Part shown: positions 42,949 through 51,589 of the stretch, one piece after another
Layout: every line of letters starts with the position of its first letter
Position numbering within the stretch: the first letter of the stretch is position 1
NCBI RefSeq assembly: GCF_000526495.1
Contig: NZ_JAGE01000001.1
Coordinates: forward strand, 1,424,001 to 1,488,000
Source of the DNA: Ruminiclostridium josui JCM 17888
GTDB lineage: Bacteria; Bacillota; Clostridia; Acetivibrionales; DSM-1351
Reading direction: 5' to 3'
Length of the DNA stretch: 64,000 nt
Made by a program: the position numbers and the translations under genes
Notes under the pieces: generated by a model
What the model was told of the DNA's origin: nothing
What the model saw: only the letters and a program-made list of their open reading frames with translations
Databases searched by the model: none

Positions 42949-42991
42949 GCCGCATAACCATGCCAACTTCATATGGCATTTATTATGCGGC
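42949..42991 (-). terminator. Terminator after adhE (paired hairpin 2)
   Basis: A stem (GCCGCATAA with TTATGCGGC, plus inner ATGCCA/TGGCAT) lies 28 bp beyond the adhE stop and is followed by TTATTTTTG on the minus strand. Part of it repeats the hairpin at 41562-41612. Confidence 0.8.
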
Positions 42992-43018
42992 TCACCAAGT
43001 AATTTATAAGGATGTTTT

Positions 43019-45622
43019 TTACTTGCCGTAGTAAGCTTTAAGGTACATATCCTTGATTTCGCTTAAGAGCGGATATCTTGGGTTGGCACCTGTGCACTGA
43101 TCATCGAATGCCTGTTCAACCATTTCATCCAAGTTTGCAAGGAATTTTTCCTCATTCACACCTGCCTCCTTGATAGTCCTAGGCAATCCTATTTTTGCTT
43201 TTAATTCATCTATTTTGGTTATAAGCTTTTTGAATTTATCTTCATCACTGGAACCTGTAATCCCTATAAAAGATGCTATTTCTGCATATCTCTTGAGTAT
43301 TTCAGGATACTTGTACTGTGAGAATGCACCCATCTTTGCAGGAGCTTCAGCTATGTTAAATTTCATTACTTCTGTAATAAGCAGTGCATTTGCCACACCG
43401 TGAGGCAGGTGGTGGAATGCTCCCAGCTTGTGAGCCATTGAGTGGCAAACACCAAGGAATGAGTTTGCAAATGCCATACCAGCCATTGTCGATGCATCAG
43501 CCATCTTTTCTCTTGCTATAGGATCTTTTGCACCATTTTCATATGCTGAAGGCAAGTATTCAAAAATACTCTTTGTTGCTTGCAATGCAAGCCCCTTTGT
43601 ATAATCTGTTGAAAGCATTGAAGCATATGCTTCAAGAGCATGTGTCAAGGCATCTATACCAGAAGCTGCTGTTAAACCCTTTGGCATGTTCATCATAAGA
43701 TCTGCATCAACAATAGCCATCTTAGGCATGAGTTGGTAATCAGCAAGAGGATACTTAACACCTGACTGTTCATCGGTAATAACTGCAAATGGTGTTACCT
43801 CTGAACCTGTTCCTGCTGATGTTGGGATAGCAACAAAGTATGCCTTCTCACCCATCTTAGGGAATGTGTATACTCTTTTTCTAATATCCATAAATCTCAT
43901 TGCAAGGTCTTGGAAATCAACTTCAGGATGTTCATACATTGTCCACATGATTTTACCTGCATCCATTGCAGAACCTCCACCTATTGCTATGATGACATCA
44001 GGTTTAAAATCTCTCATTGCTGCGGCACCAAGCTTTGCACAAGCGAGAGTTGGGTCTGGAGCTACGTCAAAGAAAGTATGATGCTTGATATTCATATCGT
44101 CCAAAAGATTTGTTACAGCTTTAGTATATCCGTTGTTGTAAAGGAATGAGTCTGTAACTATGAATGCTCTTTGCTTATTCAGCTCTGTCTTGAGTTCTCT
44201 TAATGCAACACCAAGGCATCCTTTCTTAAAATAAACTTTTTCAGGTGCTCTGAACCACAGCATATTCTCTCTCCTCTCGGCAACAGTCTTAATATTAAGC
44301 AGATGCTTTACTCCGACATTTTCTGATACGGAGTTACCGCCCCATGAACCGCAGCCAAGGGTAAGTGACGGAGCAAGTTTAAAGTTGTAGAGGTCCCCGA
44401 TTCCTCCCTGTGCAGATGGTGTATTTATAACAATTCTGCAAGTCTTCATTCTTGCAGTGAATTTATCAAGTTTATCCTTGCAGTTTACAGTATCAATATA
44501 TAATGAAGCAGTGTGACCAAAACCTCCATCTGCTATAAGTTTTTCAGCCTTTAATAAAGCATCATCAAAGCTTTTGGCCTTGTACATAGCAAGTACCGGT
44601 GAAAGTTTTTCATGTGCGAAAGCTTCTGATAATTCTAGTGACTCAACTTCTCCTACCAATATCTTTGTTTCTGCCGGGACATCTATACCTGCCATTTTTG
44701 CAATAGTATGAGCTGACTGACCAGCGATTTTAGCATTTAATGCACCGTTAATTAATATAATTTCTCTTACCTTTTGAGTTTCTTCCTTATTAAGCATGTA
44801 TGCGCCTCTGAGAACAAACTCTTTTTTAACTTCATTATATATATTATCTAAAACAATTACTGACTGCTCAGAAGCACAAATCATACCATTGTCAAATGTT
44901 TTAGAAACAATAACCGAGCTTACTGCAGTCTTAATATCTGCACTTTCATCAATTATTGCAGGTACGTTACCTGGTCCAACACCTATCGCCGGCTTTCCTG
45001 ATGAGTATGCAGCCTTAACCATACCTGGTCCGCCTGTAGCAAGTATTATATCCGCTTCCTTCATAACTCTTTCGGAAAGCTCTATTGTAGGCTCATCAAT
45101 CCAACCGATGATTCCCTTTGGTGCACCTGCTGCAACAGCTGCTTCCAATATAATATTTGCTGCCTCAATAGTACATTTCTTTGCTTTTGGATGTGGTGAG
45201 AATATAATTCCATTTCTTGTTTTCAATGCGATAAGTGCCTTAAAAATAGCGGTAGAAGTTGGGTTTGTGGATGGTACTATAGCTGCCACAACACCTAAAG
45301 GTTCAGCTATCTTTGTTATTCCGAAAGCTTCATCACGTTCAATAACACCGCAGGTTTGTGTGTCCTTATATGCATTGTAAATGTATTCTGCTGCATAATG
45401 GTTTTTTATTACTTTATCTTCTACAATACCCATTCCTGTTTCAGCATAAGCCATTTTAGCAAGAGGAATTCTCTTTTTATTAGCAGCAAGTGAAGCAGCT
45501 AGAAATATTTTGTCAACCTGTTCCTGTGTGAATGTTGAATATTCTTGCTGGGCCTTCTTTACCTCTGCTAGCTTTTCCAGCAGAGTGTCTACACTATTTA
45601 CTACCAAATTTTTCTTAGCCAT
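43019..45622 (-). CDS. adhE: Bifunctional acetaldehyde-CoA/alcohol dehydrogenase AdhE
   Basis: This 867-residue fermentation enzyme makes ethanol from acetyl-CoA with two NADH. The N-terminal aldehyde dehydrogenase domain (about residues 1-440) has the catalytic Cys in NGMICASEQSVIV and FKLAPSLTLGCGSWGG. The C-terminal Fe-ADH domain (about 450-867) has IAIGGGSAMDAGKIMW, TSAGTGSEVTPFAVITD and the Fe-ligand region SMAHKLGAFHHLPHGVANA. Length is normal. Two Rex-like boxes lie upstream, consistent with NADH/NAD control. Confidence 0.97.
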   Translation of the reverse strand: MAKKNLVVNSVDTLLEKLAEVKKAQQEYSTFTQEQVDKIFLAASLAANKKRIPLAKMAYAETGMGIVEDKVIKNHYAAEYIYNAYKDTQTCGVIERDEAFGITKIAEPLGVVAAIVPSTNPTSTAIFKALIALKTRNGIIFSPHPKAKKCTIEAANIILEAAVAAGAPKGIIGWIDEPTIELSERVMKEADIILATGGPGMVKAAYSSGKPAIGVGPGNVPAIIDESADIKTAVSSVIVSKTFDNGMICASEQSVIVLDNIYNEVKKEFVLRGAYMLNKEETQKVREIILINGALNAKIAGQSAHTIAKMAGIDVPAETKILVGEVESLELSEAFAHEKLSPVLAMYKAKSFDDALLKAEKLIADGGFGHTASLYIDTVNCKDKLDKFTARMKTCRIVINTPSAQGGIGDLYNFKLAPSLTLGCGSWGGNSVSENVGVKHLLNIKTVAERRENMLWFRAPEKVYFKKGCLGVALRELKTELNKQRAFIVTDSFLYNNGYTKAVTNLLDDMNIKHHTFFDVAPDPTLACAKLGAAAMRDFKPDVIIAIGGGSAMDAGKIMWTMYEHPEVDFQDLAMRFMDIRKRVYTFPKMGEKAYFVAIPTSAGTGSEVTPFAVITDEQSGVKYPLADYQLMPKMAIVDADLMMNMPKGLTAASGIDALTHALEAYASMLSTDYTKGLALQATKSIFEYLPSAYENGAKDPIAREKMADASTMAGMAFANSFLGVCHSMAHKLGAFHHLPHGVANALLITEVMKFNIAEAPAKMGAFSQYKYPEILKRYAEIASFIGITGSSDEDKFKKLITKIDELKAKIGLPRTIKEAGVNEEKFLANLDEMVEQAFDDQCTGANPRYPLLSEIKDMYLKAYYGK

Positions 45623-45736
45623 AATAAGTCACCCTCCATTTTCTTGAATTCAAAAATTGATTTAATTCTAAACCACCAACTAAATGTTTATAATTTGTTG
45701 CTTTTTTAACATTTCATCCTTAAGCTCTTATTTACA

Positions 45737-45754
45737 ATGTTAATTATTTAACAA
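45737..45754. promoter_or_regulatory. Rex-type operator 1
   Basis: ATGTTAATTATTTAACAA matches the Rex consensus TTGTTAA-4-TTAACAA at 13 of 14 specified positions. It lies about 115 bp upstream of adhE. Confidence 0.65.
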
Positions 45755-45769
45755 TTAAGTTGTAACTCT

Positions 45770-45787
45770 TTGTTAATTAATTGTCAA
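45770..45787. promoter_or_regulatory. Rex-type operator 2
   Basis: TTGTTAATTAATTGTCAA matches the Rex consensus with a perfect left half and two differences in the right half. It is 33 bp from operator 1 centre to centre, about three helical turns, which would allow side-by-side binding. Confidence 0.5.
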
Positions 45788-45981
45788 TGTTTTTTTGATT
45801 TTTTTTTAACAATCTTTAAAGTTAATGAATTAAGGTAATTTGTTACAAAAATCATTTATATAATGTCAGAATATTATCGAATAATAATGATTTGAATATT
45901 TATACTTTTTTTGTATAATATATGACATAGTTATTGATAATTTTAGCAATGGCTAATGAATAGTAAAGTGAGGTTATTCAA

Positions 45982-46626
45982 TTGAGTATATTAAATGAAA
46001 TTTCTCAAGCATTGCAGTCAGGCAAAGCCAAAGTTGTCAAAGAATTAGTTCAAAAAGCTATTGACGAAGGTTTATCAGCTACTGAAATTTTAAATAGCGG
46101 CTTGTTGGATGGAATGTCTGTTATTGGTGAAAAGTTTAAAAATGATGAAATTTACGTTCCTGATGTACTGATAGCTGCAAGAGCTATGAATGCCGGTACC
46201 GATATTCTCAAACCACTTCTTGTTTCCAGCGGTGCAAAGGCTGTAGGAAAGGTTGTTATAGGAACAGTATTTGGTGATCTTCATGACATCGGTAAAAATT
46301 TGGTTAAGATGATGCTGGAAGGAAGAGGTTTGGAAGTTGTTGATTTAGGGGTAAATGTACCTGCACAGAAATTTATTGATATGGCAATTCAGGAAAATGC
46401 TCAAATAATATGTTGTTCTACTTTACTTACAACAACTATGCCTGAAATGGAAATGGTTGTTAATGCTGCCAAAGCTGCCGGCATCAGAGAAAAAGTGACT
46501 ATTATGATTGGCGGGGCCCCTGTTAATCAAAGCTATTGCGATAAGATTGCAGCAGATATATATACACCGGATGCTGCTTCAGCTGCTGAGGAAGCTGTTA
46601 AAGCATGCAAATCTGCGAAAGCTTAA
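45982..46626 (+). CDS. Corrinoid (B12-binding) protein of methyltransferase systems
   Basis: This 214-residue protein has an N-terminal four-helix cap (LLDGMSVIGEKFKNDEIYVPDVLIAARAMN) and a cobalamin-binding Rossmann domain with the lower-ligand His in GTVFGDLHDIGKNLV. ICCSTLLTTTM and MIGGAPVN follow. Such MtbC/MttC-type proteins shuttle methyl groups between a substrate methyltransferase and a second acceptor. The start is TTG at 45982 behind GTGAGGT. DUF1638 and reactivase genes follow; no methyltransferase gene is in the window. Confidence 0.93.
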   Translation: MSILNEISQALQSGKAKVVKELVQKAIDEGLSATEILNSGLLDGMSVIGEKFKNDEIYVPDVLIAARAMNAGTDILKPLLVSSGAKAVGKVVIGTVFGDLHDIGKNLVKMMLEGRGLEVVDLGVNVPAQKFIDMAIQENAQIICCSTLLTTTMPEMEMVVNAAKAAGIREKVTIMIGGAPVNQSYCDKIAADIYTPDAASAAEEAVKACKSAKA

Positions 46627-46691
46627 CATTTCCTATATGATTGTAAACAGTACAAACCTAGCGTATGTTTGAATGTAAAGGGTGAAATTAA

Positions 46692-47453
46692 TTGCTTCGA
46701 CTAAAAGTTATAGCTTGTGATGTACTAAACAGAGAAATATCCTATCTTGCCAGTCAATCAGAGCATTATACCGATGTAACCTTTGTTCATCAAGGGTTGC
46801 ACGATACCCCTGATGAGTTGAATAAACGCCTTCAGTATGAAATTGACAAGGCAAATGAAGGTTTTCCATATAACTACTTTGATACCTGTCCTGATTATGA
46901 TTATATAATTGTGTGCTATGGACTTTGCAGTAACGGAATTACGGGAATAAGCAGCCAACGGCTGCCCATGGTAGTCCCCAGAGCTCATGACTGCATCACC
47001 CTGCTTTTAGGCTCCAAGGAAAAGTATATGGATTTATTCAGACAGAAACCCGGAACTTACTGGTTCTCAGCTGGATGGATTGAACGGGGCTGGCAGCCTG
47101 GGGAACTTAAATACACGACTCTCCAAAGGGAATACATTCAGAAATACGGTGAAGAAAATGCCGAATATCTTATGGAAATGGATAAAAGCTGGATGAAAGA
47201 ATACAATAATGCCGGTTTTATTTCATGGAATTGCTTAAACAACAATGAATTTTACAGGTCAGCGGCACGCTCTGCTGCTGATTTTTTAAATTGGGATTTC
47301 TTTGAAGTCCCCGGTAATCCCAGTCTTTTGGAAAATATGTTAAATGGCAGATTTAATGAGAATGAAGTTCTCATAGTTCCGCCGGGCGCAAAAATTTCCC
47401 CGTCTAATGACAATGACATAATAACAGTCGAAGGAGATAATCGGGATGTTTAG
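46692..47453 (+). CDS. DUF1638 protein
   Basis: This 253-residue protein matches the DUF1638 family: start LRLKVIACDVLNREISYL, FVHQGLHDTPDELNKRLQ, CYGLCSNGITG, LPMVVPRAHDCITLLLGSKEKY and YWFSAGWIERG. Conserved Cys and His residues suggest metal or corrinoid chemistry, but the family has no established role. It is found beside corrinoid methyltransferase components and overlaps the reactivase gene by 8 bp, indicating translational coupling. The start is TTG at 46692. Confidence 0.88.
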   Translation: MLRLKVIACDVLNREISYLASQSEHYTDVTFVHQGLHDTPDELNKRLQYEIDKANEGFPYNYFDTCPDYDYIIVCYGLCSNGITGISSQRLPMVVPRAHDCITLLLGSKEKYMDLFRQKPGTYWFSAGWIERGWQPGELKYTTLQREYIQKYGEENAEYLMEMDKSWMKEYNNAGFISWNCLNNNEFYRSAARSAADFLNWDFFEVPGNPSLLENMLNGRFNENEVLIVPPGAKISPSNDNDIITVEGDNRDV

Positions 47454-49287
47454 TGTAACGGTCAGAAATAAAGACAATACAAAAGTATATATGGCAGACA
47501 AGGGCAAAAATTTACTTGAACTTCTCCGGGAAAATGAGTATTATATTGATTCTCCCTGCAATGGGAATGGAACTTGTGGTAAATGCAAAGTAAAACTTAT
47601 CCAAGGTACCAGCAATCAAGCTACAGAAGAAGAAATAAAACTCCTTGGCACAAAAGCTCTTGAAAACGGCTACAGATTGGCTTGCCGATACAATATTCAC
47701 TCAGATATTGAAATTTCTATAGACAGTAATGATCTTTCTGCAAATATAGCTACAGAAAGCATTCAGATAAATAATGAACTAAATCCGCTGGTTACAAAGG
47801 TTTGTAAAGTTCTTGAAAAACCGTCACTTGACAATTCTGCCTCAGATTTTATTAGATTAATGCATGGAGAATGTAACAATAATCCCCTTGAGATAAACGA
47901 TTTGGGGCTTTTAAGAAATATTCCCCATGCTATTAGAAAAAATAATTTTGAAGTAACCCTTTTAAAAGACTCATTGAATATAGTGGCAGTGGAGTCAGGA
48001 AATACTGCAAATACTTTGTACGGAGTGGCTGTAGACATTGGAACAACCACCATTGCTGCTTACTTGGTAGACTTAACTACCGGTAACAAGGTCTCAGTTA
48101 CTTCCTTGCTAAATCCCCAAAAGGCATTTGGTGCAGATGTAATATCACGTATTAGTTATATTATGGAAAACCAACATGGATTGGAACATCTTAATAGTTT
48201 GCTTATTCAGTCATTAAATGTATCTATTTCAATTTTATGTAAACAAACAGGAATTTCTGCAATTGATATTTATGCAATAACATTTGCGGGAAACACAACT
48301 ATGCTGCATCTGCTGCTTAAAGTAAATCCGTCAAATATTGCCTATGCACCCTTTGTTCCGGTTTTCACCTCCACTGTAAAGGTAAGGGCCAGAGAATTAT
48401 CCATAGATATTAATCCTAATGGCACTGCTTATATTCTGCCCGGGGTATCGGCATATGTGGGTGCAGATACAGTGGGAGCAGTACTGGCTGTGGGTATGCA
48501 TCAGCAGACTTCTGCTTCTCTGTTAATTGATATAGGAACCAACGGAGAAATTGTTCTTGGAGGCAAAAACGGCATGTACGCCTGTTCGGCAGCGGCAGGT
48601 CCTGCTTTTGAGGGAGCAAATATAAAAAATGGCATGGGAAGTGTCACTGGTGCCATTAACAGCGTGTCTTTAAAACATGGAATATCATATACCACTATTG
48701 GGCATACAAAACCAATGGGACTATGCGGTACAGGTGTTGTTGACCTTCTGGCAGAGCTTCTTGAAGTTGGGATAGTTGACGATACAGGAAGAATAGATTT
48801 GACATGGAGGCCGGATTCTCCCGAGCAGGAACCTCTTTGTGACAGAATTGTTTCCGTGGACGGAGTTACTGCTTTTGTACTATGCAAAGCAAGTGAAACC
48901 CTTTCCGGCAGTGAAATACTTCTTACCCAGCGTGACATTCGTGAAATTCAGAATGCTAAATCTGCTATAGCTGCCGGAATAAGAGTACTTGTCAAAAATG
49001 CCGGAATTAGTTTTGATGATATTATGAAGGTGTATTTAGCAGGTGGCTTCGGAAGCTATATTAATATTGACAGTGCATTAAAAATCGGCCTTATCCCAAA
49101 AGAACTGGAAGGCCGCATAGTATCTGTGGGAAACGCCGCAGCCCAGGGAGCTATAGATGTTCTTAACAACAAGTCCCTATTGTCTGCGGCACAGGAAATA
49201 AGTAAATCCATTAATTACACAGAGCTTTCCAACAGTAAGGATTTTAATGATTACTACGTAGACTGTATGACCTTTGAGGAAATATAA
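47446..49287 (+). CDS. Corrinoid-activation ATPase, RACo/RamA-like with 2Fe-2S domain
   Basis: This 613-residue protein has an N-terminal ferredoxin-like 2Fe-2S domain (CNGNGTCGKCKVKL, distal Cys in RLACRYN). A linker follows, then an ASKHA ATPase domain with GVAVDIGTTTIAAYLVDL, IDIGTNGEIVLG and YLAGGFGSYINID. Such enzymes reduce inactive Co(II) corrinoid to Co(I) at the expense of ATP. Its partner is probably the corrinoid protein of the same operon. It converges with the cobalamin transporter operon, the stops being 18 bp apart. Confidence 0.93.
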   Translation: MFSVTVRNKDNTKVYMADKGKNLLELLRENEYYIDSPCNGNGTCGKCKVKLIQGTSNQATEEEIKLLGTKALENGYRLACRYNIHSDIEISIDSNDLSANIATESIQINNELNPLVTKVCKVLEKPSLDNSASDFIRLMHGECNNNPLEINDLGLLRNIPHAIRKNNFEVTLLKDSLNIVAVESGNTANTLYGVAVDIGTTTIAAYLVDLTTGNKVSVTSLLNPQKAFGADVISRISYIMENQHGLEHLNSLLIQSLNVSISILCKQTGISAIDIYAITFAGNTTMLHLLLKVNPSNIAYAPFVPVFTSTVKVRARELSIDINPNGTAYILPGVSAYVGADTVGAVLAVGMHQQTSASLLIDIGTNGEIVLGGKNGMYACSAAAGPAFEGANIKNGMGSVTGAINSVSLKHGISYTTIGHTKPMGLCGTGVVDLLAELLEVGIVDDTGRIDLTWRPDSPEQEPLCDRIVSVDGVTAFVLCKASETLSGSEILLTQRDIREIQNAKSAIAAGIRVLVKNAGISFDDIMKVYLAGGFGSYINIDSALKIGLIPKELEGRIVSVGNAAAQGAIDVLNNKSLLSAAQEISKSINYTELSNSKDFNDYYVDCMTFEEI

Positions 49288-49305
49288 ATCGAATACGTTC
49301 TCTCT

Positions 49306-50523
49306 CTAAAGCACCTCATGCAGTCTGGAAGAATTTATTACTGCAACCGCCCTTTTTTTAAGGCGGTTGTATATTTCTGTAGCTTTACCGTCTGTAAAAT
49401 CTCTGGTCTCAGGCGGATCGTCCTCAATTATAACAAGCTTTTCCGCCTGCTCCGCAGCCTCCAGATTTCTCATATTTTGCAATCCCAAAGGCATATTGCA
49501 GAGTATTGTTGTATGAGAATTCTTTATATATGCAATATTCTCATTGAAAAGTTCATCGGAAATGCAGGTGAAAGGCTTTTCCATAAGATAGTCTATACCA
49601 AACACTTCTGCTGATGCTATATCACTGTCGCCCTGAGAAAAAACCCCTGCCGATATATAATACCCTTGTTCGTAGAGCTGTCTTATTACACTTCCGGCTG
49701 TTCCACCTCCGCCTATTACGTGAAACCTTACTGATTTGTTTTTTTCATTAATCTTATGAATGTAAATATCCAACAAACCTGTTATTCTATTTTTGTAAAC
49801 TAGTGCATTTACACCATATACTCTTGACAAATTCAGGGAGGTAAGTACATCCTCAGGACTTCCATCTGCAACAACCTGTCCGCCATTCATAAGAATAAGT
49901 CTTGTACAGTATTTCGCTGCAATTTTAAGGTCATGGATTGCCGCTAATACGGTTTTTCCTTGATCAGACAAGTCCCTTGAATATTTGAATATCTGTTCCT
50001 GATATGTTATATCCAGACTTGCAGTAGGTTCATCCAGAAGTATGACATCTGTTTCCTGTGTCAAGGTTTTGGCAAAAAGTACTCTCTGCCTTTCCCCTCC
50101 TGACATCTCATTTATTGCAAAATCTTCTAGCTTTTCAGTGTCTGTATACTCCATGTTTTTTCTTGCAATCTTATAATCCTCTTTACTCTCTCTTTGCAGT
50201 CTCTTAAGATAAGGATACCTTCCCATAAGTACTACTTCCCTTGCAGAGAATGGAAAATCTATTTGGGTATTCTGATGCATCAAAGCAACCTTTTCGGCAA
50301 GGCTTTTGTTACTTATATGATTTATCCATATTCCTTGGACCTTTACAGTACCTTCTGCTTTATAAATGCCGTTCAAACTTTTGAGCAGTGTGGTTTTACC
50401 TGCACCGTTGGGACCTATTAGACCAACAAACTCTCCTTGTTTTACTTTCAGGGAAATGTTATCAAGGATTCTTTTATTATTAATCTCATAACTGAGGTTT
50501 TGTATTTCAATAATGTTATCCAT
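49306..50523 (-). CDS. btuD: Cobalamin ABC transporter ATPase with extra C-terminal Rossmann-like domain
   Basis: This 405-residue protein has a standard ABC ATPase domain (about residues 1-255): Walker A GPNGAGKTTLL, Q-loop MHQNTQID, signature NEMSGGERQRV, Walker B VILLDEPTASLD and the H-loop His in AAIHDLK. About 140 further residues carry HVIGGGGTAGSVIRQLYEQG, a nucleotide-binding-like loop. Typical BtuD or FhuC proteins end near 255-270. The extra domain is not recognised; a role in handling the imported corrinoid is inference. It overlaps nothing and follows btuC by 1 bp. Confidence 0.9.
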   Translation of the reverse strand: MDNIIEIQNLSYEINNKRILDNISLKVKQGEFVGLIGPNGAGKTTLLKSLNGIYKAEGTVKVQGIWINHISNKSLAEKVALMHQNTQIDFPFSAREVVLMGRYPYLKRLQRESKEDYKIARKNMEYTDTEKLEDFAINEMSGGERQRVLFAKTLTQETDVILLDEPTASLDITYQEQIFKYSRDLSDQGKTVLAAIHDLKIAAKYCTRLILMNGGQVVADGSPEDVLTSLNLSRVYGVNALVYKNRITGLLDIYIHKINEKNKSVRFHVIGGGGTAGSVIRQLYEQGYYISAGVFSQGDSDIASAEVFGIDYLMEKPFTCISDELFNENIAYIKNSHTTILCNMPLGLQNMRNLEAAEQAEKLVIIEDDPPETRDFTDGKATEIYNRLKKRAVAVINSSRLHEVL

Positions 50524-50524
50524 A

Positions 50525-51577
50525 TTAGATTACCGTCCCCCCTTCCTTTTTGCTTCTTAGCAAAAGGTAAAGGAAATAAGGAGCTCCCACTAATGCTGTA
50601 ATTATTCCTACTCCAATCTCATACGGAACAACTACCACACGTGCTACAAGATCACAAGCCACAAGAAAAATAGCCCCTCCGATACTGCTGGCAGGCAACA
50701 GCTTTTTATAATTGGGACCAACCAGAAGTCTCATTATGTGAGGAACAATCAGCCCCACAAAACTTATGGCTCCGCTTACGCAAACTGCACTTGCTGTGGC
50801 AATGGAGACCAATACCAGCAGTACGGTTCGTATTTTCCCTGAACTCAAGCCTACAGACTTTGCTTCCTCTTCTCCCAACATGAGAACATTTAAGTCCCTT
50901 GAAAAAACAAACATAAGTGTAACACTTAGAATAATTGGAACCACTACCAACTGTACGTGTTCCCAACGTCTGCCATCAAGGCCTCCTGTAGACCAGAAAA
51001 GAAACTCTTTAACCTGATAATCGTAGGATAGAGTTAATATAATATTTGTTATTGCTCCTATAAAAGTACTCACCGCAATTCCAGAAAGCATAAGTGTAAG
51101 TACAGGTACCTTACCTTTTTTGTAGGACAGTATGTAAATTACAAATATCGCAACAAATGCTCCCGTAAATGCAAACATCGGCATAAAATACATGCTTACA
51201 GCAGTTAACCCTAACTTTATAGCTAGAACAGCTCCTAAACCGGAACCACTGGATATTCCCAATAATCCCGGGTCTGCCATGGGATTTCTGAACATTCCCT
51301 GCATAACTGCACCGGATGAAGCAAGGGCTGTCCCTGCAAGTGCAGCTACCAACACTCTTGGAAACCTAACAAGAAAAATTATAGGTTCTTGTCCTTCAGC
51401 AAATGTTGCATTTTTTAAAATACCGATATTTTTCAAAATGATTTTAAAGGTATCGAAGAAAGGTACATTCACAGCTCCTATTGCTGTTCCCGCAACCATT
51501 ACAATCAGCAGAAGAATCAGCATTCCCGGTATAATTCCTATATTTGTCAGGTTTTTTTTGATTTTAGTATTTTTCAT
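50525..51577 (-). CDS. btuC: Cobalamin ABC transporter permease, BtuC/FecCD type
   Basis: This 350-residue membrane protein has about 10 hydrophobic segments. It carries FecCD signatures: FLVRFPRVLVAALAGTALA, GAVMQGMFRNPMADPGLLGI, LMLSGIAVSTFIGAITNI, and GAISFVGLIVPHIMRLLVGP, which couples to the ATPase. It lies between the binding-protein and ATPase genes under the cobalamin riboswitch. Confidence 0.95.
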   Translation of the reverse strand: MKNTKIKKNLTNIGIIPGMLILLLIVMVAGTAIGAVNVPFFDTFKIILKNIGILKNATFAEGQEPIIFLVRFPRVLVAALAGTALASSGAVMQGMFRNPMADPGLLGISSGSGLGAVLAIKLGLTAVSMYFMPMFAFTGAFVAIFVIYILSYKKGKVPVLTLMLSGIAVSTFIGAITNIILTLSYDYQVKEFLFWSTGGLDGRRWEHVQLVVVPIILSVTLMFVFSRDLNVLMLGEEEAKSVGLSSGKIRTVLLVLVSIATASAVCVSGAISFVGLIVPHIMRLLVGPNYKKLLPASSIGGAIFLVACDLVARVVVVPYEIGVGIITALVGAPYFLYLLLRSKKEGGTVI

Positions 51578-51589
51578 GTTTCCTCCGGA

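Larger units (their letters stand above)
45623..45981. other. Divergent promoter region between adhE and the corrinoid gene
   Basis: This very AT-rich 359-bp gap holds two Rex-like boxes (listed separately) and promoters for both sides. No coding frame is evident. Confidence 0.6.

Noticed and set aside
44796-45380. 194-codon plus-strand frame inside adhE
   Set aside because: Antisense shadow of the AdhE aldehyde dehydrogenase domain.
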